A stretch of DNA of 13,260 nt, taken from assembly GCA_934183145.1 (NCBI GenBank), contig CAKPSA010000028.1:1-13260 (forward strand). Reading direction: 5' to 3'. This document shows, one piece after another, positions 7,770 to 13,260 of the stretch. The notes beneath the pieces were generated by a model. The model was given only the letters and a program-made list of their open reading frames with translations, was not told where the DNA came from and searched no databases. Each line of letters starts with the position of its first letter. Within the stretch, counting starts at the first letter, position 1. Position numbers and translations under genes: made by a program. Source of the DNA: an uncultured Veillonella sp. GTDB lineage: Bacteria; Bacillota; Negativicutes; Veillonellales; Veillonellaceae.

Positions 7770-10622
7770 ATGAAAGATCAATTGATAGTAAAAGGTGCGC
7801 GTCAGCATAACCTTAAAAATATAGATATATCCTTACCTCGAGATCAGTTTATCGTTTTGACTGGCCTCAGTGGTTCTGGTAAATCGTCCTTAGCGTTTGA
7901 TACGATTTATGCAGAAGGGCAACGACGTTATGTAGAGTCCTTGTCTGCCTATGCTCGTCAATTCTTGGGGCAAATGGATAAACCTGATGTAGATTATATT
8001 GAAGGCTTATCTCCAGCGATTTCTATCGATCAAAAGACAACAAGCCGCAATCCTCGTTCTACAGTCGGTACTGTAACGGAGATTTACGACTACTTGCGTT
8101 TATTATTTGCTCGTGTAGGTCACGCCCATTGTCCAGAATGTGGTAAGCCTATTACACAACAAACAATACAACAAATGACAGATGATGTAATGAGCTTCCC
8201 AGAAGGTACTAAGATTTTAGTATTGGCCCCTATGATTCAAGGAAAAAAAGGGGAGCATAAATCCGTCTTTGAACAACTTCGTAAAGAAGGCTTTGTTCGT
8301 GCCCGCGTAGATGGCGTTGTACGTACATTAGATGAAGAGATTGTATTAGAAAAAAATAAAAAACACTCTATCGATATCGTAGTAGACCGCCTCGTTGTAA
8401 AAGAAGGCATCGAATCCCGCTTGGCAGACTCTATGGAGACTGCATCAAAATGGGCAGAAGGCATCGTAGTGATTCAAGAGGTAGACGGCCCTGAACACAT
8501 GTATAGCCAACACTTTGCATGTCCAGATTGTCATATTTCTTTGCCAAAAATTGAACCACGCATGTTTTCTTTTAATAGCCCATTTGGTGCTTGCCCAGCA
8601 TGTTTGGGTATTGGATCCACTATGGAAGTAGACGAAGAGCGCGTTATTCCGGATGGCTCTATTAGTTTTGCCGATGGTTGTGTGCAAGCATTGAGTTCTA
8701 ATCCTAATGCATGGTTTATGCGTCAAGTAGAAGGCCTATTAAAAGCTAATGGATATTCTTTAGACTCTACCTATGATGAATTGCCAAAAGAATTACAAAA
8801 GAAGGTTATGTATGGCACGACGGATAAGGTAGCTTTCACCTATGAAAATATGAGAGGTGAAGTAAAGGAATTCTTTACGGAGTACGAAGGTATTTTGCCG
8901 ATGGTAAAACGCCGTCATAGTGAAGCATCTACCGATTCCATGCGTGAAGAATTTGAAAAATTTATGTCTATTAAGCCGTGTAATACTTGTCATGGTGCTC
9001 GTCTTAAACCTGAGGTATTAGCCATTACCGTAGGGGATAAGAATATCAATGAAGTAACGCAATTAACCATTAAAGAAGCACTGAATTTCTTTGGTAACTT
9101 ACAGCTAACTGAGCGGGAACAAGTGATTGGTGCTCAAATTCTGAAGGAAATCAATGCTCGTCTTGGGTTCCTCAACAATGTAGGCCTCGATTACCTTACC
9201 ATGAACCGTAGTGCAGGGACCCTTTCTGGTGGTGAAGCACAACGTATTCGCTTGGCTACACAAATTGGCTCTGGCCTTGTTGGTGTATTGTATATTCTAG
9301 ATGAACCATCTATCGGTTTACACCAACGGGATAACGATCGTCTCATCGATACATTGAAGGGCTTACGCGACTTAGGCAATACATTGCTCGTTGTAGAGCA
9401 CGATGAAGATACGATGCGTGCTGCGGATTACCTCGTAGACATCGGCCCAGGAGCAGGTGAACATGGCGGTCAAATTATTGCAGCTGGTACTGTAGACGAA
9501 GTGATGAAGGTAGAAAACTCCATTACTGGTCAGTACCTAAGCGGTCGCAAATTTATCTCCCTTCCTGAAGAACGTCGCAAGCCAGGTAAGAATTGCATCG
9601 AAATTCGGGGCGCAAAAGAAAATAATTTACAAAATGTAAATGTAAAATTCCCTATCGGCCTATTTAATGTGGTTACCGGTGTTAGCGGTTCTGGTAAGTC
9701 TACCTTAATCAATGAAATTCTTTATAAAGGTTTAGCTAATCAGTTGTACCGTTCCTTCCACAAGGTGGGGGCTCATAAAGAAATCCGCGGTTTAGAACAT
9801 ATTGATAAAATCATCAATATTGACCAAAGCCCTATTGGTCGTACACCACGTTCTAATCCAGCTACCTATACTGGTGTATTTGATGCCATACGCGAGCTAT
9901 ATAGCCAAACACCAGAGGCTAAGATGCGCGGCTATAAACAAGGCCGTTTTAGCTTTAACGTAAAAGGCGGTCGCTGTGAAGCTTGTCGTGGCGATGGTAT
10001 TATCAAAATTGAAATGCACTTCTTGCCAGATGTATACGTACCTTGTGAGGTATGTAAAGGCGCTCGTTATAACCGTGAAACCTTAGAGGTTAAATACAAA
10101 GGCAAATCTATTGCCGATGTATTAGATATGACGGTAGATGATGCAGTAGAATTCTTTAGCGCTATCCCTAAAATTCATCGCAAGATGGTTACCTTACAAG
10201 AGGTAGGTCTTGGCTATATCCGTTTAGGTCAAGCTGCCACAACATTATCTGGTGGTGAGGCTCAACGCGTTAAATTAGCTACTGAATTGGCTCGTCGTAG
10301 TACAGGCAAAACTCTTTATATCCTTGATGAACCTACTACAGGTCTACATGCTGAAGATATTCGTAAGCTCTTAGATGTACTACAAAAGCTTGTCGATGGT
10401 GGAGATACAGTGGTCGTTATTGAACATAACCTAGATGTTATTAAGATGGCCGATTATATCATCGATTTAGGTCCAGAAGGTGGTAATCGCGGTGGTACCA
10501 TTGTAGCCACAGGTACACCTGAGCAAATTGCTAAGGTGAAAGAAAGTTATACCGGCAAATTCTTAGGCCCTGTATTAGAACAAACTAAGAAGTTTATGAA
10601 AGCAGCTAAAAATAAGAAATAA
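7770..10622 (+). CDS. uvrA: Excinuclease ABC subunit A (UvrA)
   Basis: UvrA is the dimeric ABC-type ATPase that scans DNA for bulky lesions and delivers UvrB. The 950-residue length is standard. It has two ABC modules. Module I carries Walker A GLSGSGKS at 32-39, signature LSGGEAQR at 485-492 and Walker [11 protein letters not shown] at 509-518. Module II carries Walker A GVSGSGKS at 637-644, signature LSGGEAQR at 826-833 and Walker B with D853-E854. Zinc-binding cysteines are present: C121/C124 and C404/C407 (one site split across the sequence), C251/C254 with C275/C278, and C736/C739 with C759/C762. Thus all the usual metal sites look intact and it is not a transporter-like or UvrA2 short paralogue. 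The ATG at 7770 follows a moderate site (TAGGGAAC). It is separated from uvrB by a structured 186-base gap, so it may have its own promoter, although I found no clear one. Confidence 0.98.
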   Translation: MKDQLIVKGARQHNLKNIDISLPRDQFIVLTGLSGSGKSSLAFDTIYAEGQRRYVESLSAYARQFLGQMDKPDVDYIEGLSPAISIDQKTTSRNPRSTVGTVTEIYDYLRLLFARVGHAHCPECGKPITQQTIQQMTDDVMSFPEGTKILVLAPMIQGKKGEHKSVFEQLRKEGFVRARVDGVVRTLDEEIVLEKNKKHSIDIVVDRLVVKEGIESRLADSMETASKWAEGIVVIQEVDGPEHMYSQHFACPDCHISLPKIEPRMFSFNSPFGACPACLGIGSTMEVDEERVIPDGSISFADGCVQALSSNPNAWFMRQVEGLLKANGYSLDSTYDELPKELQKKVMYGTTDKVAFTYENMRGEVKEFFTEYEGILPMVKRRHSEASTDSMREEFEKFMSIKPCNTCHGARLKPEVLAITVGDKNINEVTQLTIKEALNFFGNLQLTEREQVIGAQILKEINARLGFLNNVGLDYLTMNRSAGTLSGGEAQRIRLATQIGSGLVGVLYILDEPSIGLHQRDNDRLIDTLKGLRDLGNTLLVVEHDEDTMRAADYLVDIGPGAGEHGGQIIAAGTVDEVMKVENSITGQYLSGRKFISLPEERRKPGKNCIEIRGAKENNLQNVNVKFPIGLFNVVTGVSGSGKSTLINEILYKGLANQLYRSFHKVGAHKEIRGLEHIDKIINIDQSPIGRTPRSNPATYTGVFDAIRELYSQTPEAKMRGYKQGRFSFNVKGGRCEACRGDGIIKIEMHFLPDVYVPCEVCKGARYNRETLEVKYKGKSIADVLDMTVDDAVEFFSAIPKIHRKMVTLQEVGLGYIRLGQAATTLSGGEAQRVKLATELARRSTGKTLYILDEPTTGLHAEDIRKLLDVLQKLVDGGDTVVVIEHNLDVIKMADYIIDLGPEGGNRGGTIVATGTPEQIAKVKESYTGKFLGPVLEQTKKFMKAAKNKK

Positions 10623-10661
10623 AATAGAGCATTAAATTTAGTTTCTATAAAAAATCATACC

Positions 10662-10728
10662 GGAAATAGAATACATTTTCTAAGCATTTATCATGAACAT
10701 ATCTTAACGAAGAATGTATTCTATTTCC
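10662..10728. repeat. Perfect 16-bp inverted repeat before uvrC
   Basis: The left arm GGAAATAGAATACATT (10662-10677) is the exact reverse complement of the right arm at 10713-10728. The stem extends inward by a G-U and an A-U pair to 10679/10711. A further TAAG/CTTA pair (10681-10684 with 10703-10706) lies inside the loop. No T-run follows the right arm, so a simple terminator is unlikely. The element starts 39 bases after the uvrA stop and ends 27 bases before the uvrC ATG, placing it in the uvrC leader if the two genes are co-transcribed. A weak promoter-like pair, TGAACA (10694-10699) and TATTCT (10717-10722) at 17-base spacing, overlaps the loop and right arm. Its function is unknown. Confidence 0.7.
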
Positions 10729-10743
10729 TTGAAATCTATAAGG

Positions 10744-10751
10744 AAAGGAGG
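10744..10751 (+). promoter_or_regulatory. uvrC ribosome binding site (decides start)
   Basis: AAAGGAGG ends four bases before the ATG at 10756. It selects that codon over the in-frame ATG at 10714, which lies inside the inverted repeat, has no binding site and would add 14 residues unlike UvrC. Confidence 0.85.
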
Positions 10752-10755
10752 ACAT

Positions 10756-12582
10756 ATGCCATCTGAAGAATTACTAGAGAAGGTCAGTCATTTGCCGACT
10801 ACGCCAGGTGTGTATTTATGGCGTGATCAGTATAACCGCATCATCTATGTAGGTAAGGCCATTAACTTACGTAATCGGGTGCGTTCTTATGTGCGCAATG
10901 ATGCGAACCGAGCTCCTAAGGTTACGGCTATGATGAAGCGTGCTGTCGATGTAGAGATTATCCAAACAAAGACAGAGATGGAAGCTCTCATATTAGAGAA
11001 TACGCTTATTAAGGAGCACGAGCCTAAATACAATATTCGGCTCCGCGATGATAAGACCTATCCGTATGTGAAAATCTCTGTGCAAGAGGACTATCCTCGC
11101 GTATATATGACGCGTCGTCTTGAACGGGATGGGGCTAAGTACTTTGGTCCTTTTACAGATGTTACATCGGTCCATGTAGTATTGAAATTAATACGCCAGT
11201 ACTACCCGCTGCGCACATGTAAGTCTATGAAGGTAGAGCGCCCATGTTTGCAATATCATATGCATTATTGTGAGGCGCCGTGCTTTAATAAAATATCTAT
11301 ACCGGACTATCGGAAATACATCGATGAAATCATAGAGCTCTTTGAAGGTAAGCCTATACCATTGTTGAAGGAAATCAAAGAGAAGATGGAACTAGCTGCA
11401 GAAGACTTACGATTTGAAGATGCAGCACGGTATCGAGATCAGTTGAGCAGCATTGAAAAAATACAAGAAAAGCAACGGATGGTTACACAACGAGGGGACT
11501 TAGATGTATTAGGGATTGCTGTTGATACATCTATGGCCTGTGTACAGCTACTATTCATCCGTGGAGGACGATTATTAGGTCGTGAGAACTATTTTGTTCA
11601 ACATGATGGAGATAGTCCAGAAACGATCATGACGGACTTTATCAAGCAATACTATGGGGATACGAACTTCATTCCGAAGGAATTATTATTACCGATGGAT
11701 AGTTCTGATAGAGACTTATTGAGTGAATGGTTTACACAACTCAAAGGTCAGAATGTAGAGGTATCTGTGCCTCAGCGTGGTTATAAGATGGACATGATCA
11801 AGATGGCCCATGAGAATGCAGAAACCTTCCTTGAAGAGCGCCGTCGTCAATGGCAGTACCAAATCGATAAGACTGGTGGGGCCGTTAAGAAGTTAGCGGA
11901 AGTCTTAGACTTGCCACGATTACCAGAACGTATGGAGTGTTTCGATATTTCCCATACGCAAGGGTCTGAAACTGTTGCATCCATGGTTGTCTTTGAAGGT
12001 GGTAAGCCGGCGAAGAAGGAATATCGTCGCTTTAAATTGAAGACTACGCAAGGTAAGCCAGATGACTTCAAATCCATGGCAGAAATCATGGAGCGCCGCT
12101 ACGGTAATGAAACAGATTGGCCTATGCCTGACCTTATTATCATCGACGGTGGTAAAGGGCAGCTTAACGCAGCATTGCCGTTAATACGCGCCGTAGGTGT
12201 TACTGATGTGCCTGTTATCTCCTTGGCTAAACGCATTGAAGAGGTCTTTGTAGAAGGGCAATCTGAAAGTATCATTTTGAGCCATCACACGCCAGAGCTA
12301 CAATTACTGCAACAAATACGTGATGAAGCCCATCGATTTGCTATTACCTACCATCGCAAATTGCGTGGTAAACGCAACTTAGAGTCTATTTTAGATCATA
12401 TCGAAGGGATTGGCCCTAAACGCCGTAAAGCTCTATGGGCGCATTTTAATAGTTTAGAGGCTATGAAAGAGGCATCCATTGATGAACTTTCAAAGGTAGA
12501 CTCTATGAACTATAAAACGGCAGAAGCACTATATAATTTCTTCCGTATGTCCAAGGTAGAAAAACAAGACATATTGAAATAA
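10756..12582 (+). CDS. uvrC: Excinuclease ABC subunit C (UvrC)
   Basis: UvrC makes both incisions around a lesion held by UvrB. With the ATG at 10756 the product is 608 residues, the usual size, beginning MPSEELLEKV. The N-terminal GIY-YIG nuclease domain (3' incision) spans about 13-90, with PGVYLW from 17 and YVGK at 31-34. A cysteine-containing segment follows (RTCKSMKVERPCLQYHMHYCEAPC), then a UVR motif at about 201-236 that pairs with the UVR motif of UvrB. The RNase H-like nuclease domain (5' incision) has D397 in FDISHTQGS, D464 in IIIDGGKGQ and H526 in RDEAHRFA, matching the family's catalytic triad. A tandem helix-hairpin-helix region (about 545-600, IEGIGPKRRKALW) binds DNA. It follows uvrA by 133 bases on the same strand and ends in a strong terminator. 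Both catalytic centres look intact. Confidence 0.98.
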   Translation: MPSEELLEKVSHLPTTPGVYLWRDQYNRIIYVGKAINLRNRVRSYVRNDANRAPKVTAMMKRAVDVEIIQTKTEMEALILENTLIKEHEPKYNIRLRDDKTYPYVKISVQEDYPRVYMTRRLERDGAKYFGPFTDVTSVHVVLKLIRQYYPLRTCKSMKVERPCLQYHMHYCEAPCFNKISIPDYRKYIDEIIELFEGKPIPLLKEIKEKMELAAEDLRFEDAARYRDQLSSIEKIQEKQRMVTQRGDLDVLGIAVDTSMACVQLLFIRGGRLLGRENYFVQHDGDSPETIMTDFIKQYYGDTNFIPKELLLPMDSSDRDLLSEWFTQLKGQNVEVSVPQRGYKMDMIKMAHENAETFLEERRRQWQYQIDKTGGAVKKLAEVLDLPRLPERMECFDISHTQGSETVASMVVFEGGKPAKKEYRRFKLKTTQGKPDDFKSMAEIMERRYGNETDWPMPDLIIIDGGKGQLNAALPLIRAVGVTDVPVISLAKRIEEVFVEGQSESIILSHHTPELQLLQQIRDEAHRFAITYHRKLRGKRNLESILDHIEGIGPKRRKALWAHFNSLEAMKEASIDELSKVDSMNYKTAEALYNFFRMSKVEKQDILK

Positions 12583-12614
12583 AAAAGAGCATCTTACATA
12601 AGATACTCTTTTTT
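12581..12614. terminator. Bidirectional intrinsic terminator between uvrC and MATE gene
   Basis: An A-run and AGAGCATCTTA (12581-12596) pair with TAAGATACTCT and a T-run (12599-12614), with one C-A mismatch and a tiny loop. Six T's at the 3' side on either strand suit termination of both convergent genes. The first two A's of the run belong to the uvrC stop codon, so the structure begins at the end of the gene. Confidence 0.88.
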
Positions 12615-12630
12615 CTGTATTAGAGGTTAT

Positions 12631-13260
12631 TTACTTTTGTTGACGTTGAATGTACCAAGTACGCCAGGTGAATAATATGCCTGCCACTAGTACGCTGGAG
12701 AGTAAGCCAATCCATACGCCAAATGGTCCATAATTAGGATTTTTAGCAAGAATATAGGCCGTAGGGAAACATACGCCCCAATAGGAAACGAGGGAAATGT
12801 AAAGAACTACTTTTACATCTTTATAAGCTCTCAATATACCTTGTAAAGGAGTCCCAATAGCATCGATGGCAGCGAAGAATACACCGTACCCAAGGAAGCT
12901 ATAGATGAGTTTATATACTTCATCGTCATTCGTAAAGAGATCCGCAATAGTATCCATGTTGGTGAATGTAAAAGTACAAATCATGATAGCCAACACAATG
13001 GCTAAGATACGAGAGATATAGGAGTATTGGATAGCCTCTTGTTTACGACCTGCACCGAGTTCATAGGCGACTGCAATAGTGGAAGCCATAGCAATACTGA
13101 GCGGTAAACAGTAGAATACATTGGTAAAGGAAATAACTGACTGATGAGCCGCTACGACGGCGGATCCAAAGTGAACCATCAAGAGGCCAGCAATACTAAA
13201 GATACTAGCTTCTAAGAAAATAGAGCCACCAATAGGAATACCTACATGTAGCTGTTCGCG
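12631..13260 (-). CDS. MATE-family multidrug/sodium antiporter (C-terminal half; 5' end outside window)
   Basis: The minus-strand frame is open to the right edge and stops at TAA (12633-12631), giving 209 residues of a protein normally near 450. It matches the second half of NorM-like MATE exporters, which expel cationic drugs or metabolites using a Na+ or H+ gradient across the cytoplasmic membrane. The visible fragment begins REQLHVGIPIGGSIF, the conserved glycine/proline entry to the second six-helix bundle. It continues with VVAAHQ at fragment residues 35-40, PLSIAMASTIAVAYELGAGR at 53-72, then several hydrophobic helices and a short basic tail (WYIQRQQK). A TTG at 13182 is not the start, since family-like sequence continues upstream of it. 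The substrate cannot be inferred. It is convergent with uvrC and separated by the terminator, so it is unrelated to the repair operon in transcription. Confidence 0.93.
   Translation of the reverse strand, partial: REQLHVGIPIGGSIFLEASIFSIAGLLMVHFGSAVVAAHQSVISFTNVFYCLPLSIAMASTIAVAYELGAGRKQEAIQYSYISRILAIVLAIMICTFTFTNMDTIADLFTNDDEVYKLIYSFLGYGVFFAAIDAIGTPLQGILRAYKDVKVVLYISLVSYWGVCFPTAYILAKNPNYGPFGVWIGLLSSVLVAGILFTWRTWYIQRQQK

Noticed and set aside
10694..10722. uvrC promoter TGAACA-17 bases-TATTCT
   Set aside because: Only four of six bases match in each hexamer and the -10 overlaps the repeat arm, so it is too weak to annotate as a separate feature.
10662..10728. Invertible promoter (phase-variation switch) at the uvrC inverted repeat
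   Set aside because: The spacer is only about 33 bases, far shorter than known invertible segments, and no recombinase gene is nearby.
10714..10755. Longer uvrC start at the ATG at 10714 (14 extra residues)
   Set aside because: The extra residues do not resemble UvrC, there is no ribosome binding site, and the ATG lies in the inverted-repeat arm. The ATG at 10756 has AAAGGAGG four bases ahead.
13180..13182. TTG as the start of a 183-residue minus-strand protein
   Set aside because: Sequence upstream in the same frame continues the MATE pattern (VGIPIGGSIF) to the window edge, so the gene is cut by the window.

Overview
The window looks like a chromosomal housekeeping segment from a moderately low-GC member of the Firmicutes (Bacillota). 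The order radical-SAM gene, smc, ftsY is typical of that phylum, ribosome binding sites are strong AAAGGAGG types, and SMC and FtsY are of the Gram-positive-style lengths. The flavour of the proteins and the continuation into a complete uvrB-uvrA-uvrC cluster suggest Negativicutes, most likely Veillonella. That genus call is an inference from recognition, not from a search. I see no insertion sequence, prophage, CRISPR array, rRNA or tRNA.

Layout, left to right. Positions 1-498 are the 3' end of a radical-SAM (Elp3-like) gene. Then, all on the plus strand, come smc (544-4098), ftsY (4098-5033), an unrecognised 127-codon gene (5023-5406) and uvrB (5406-7583). From smc to uvrB each gene overlaps the next by 1 or 11 bases, so this block is almost certainly one translationally coupled transcript. 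A 186-base AT-rich gap (7584-7769) packed with palindromes and ending in a strong hairpin separates uvrB from uvrA (7770-10622). A 133-base gap with a perfect 16-bp inverted repeat separates uvrA from uvrC (10756-12582). A symmetrical, probably bidirectional terminator follows uvrC, and a convergent MATE transporter gene (minus strand, 12631 to beyond the right edge) closes the window.

Functionally, the locus joins chromosome organisation (SMC condensin), membrane protein targeting (FtsY, the SRP receptor) and the whole nucleotide excision repair incision machinery (UvrA damage recognition, UvrB verification, UvrC dual incision). All recognised genes look intact, with catalytic and metal-binding residues present. 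No exotic new system is evident. The points most worth a second look are the unknown small gene coupled to both ftsY and uvrB, the two structured intergenic regions before uvrA and uvrC, and the unusually long linker and lysine/serine-rich tail of UvrB.
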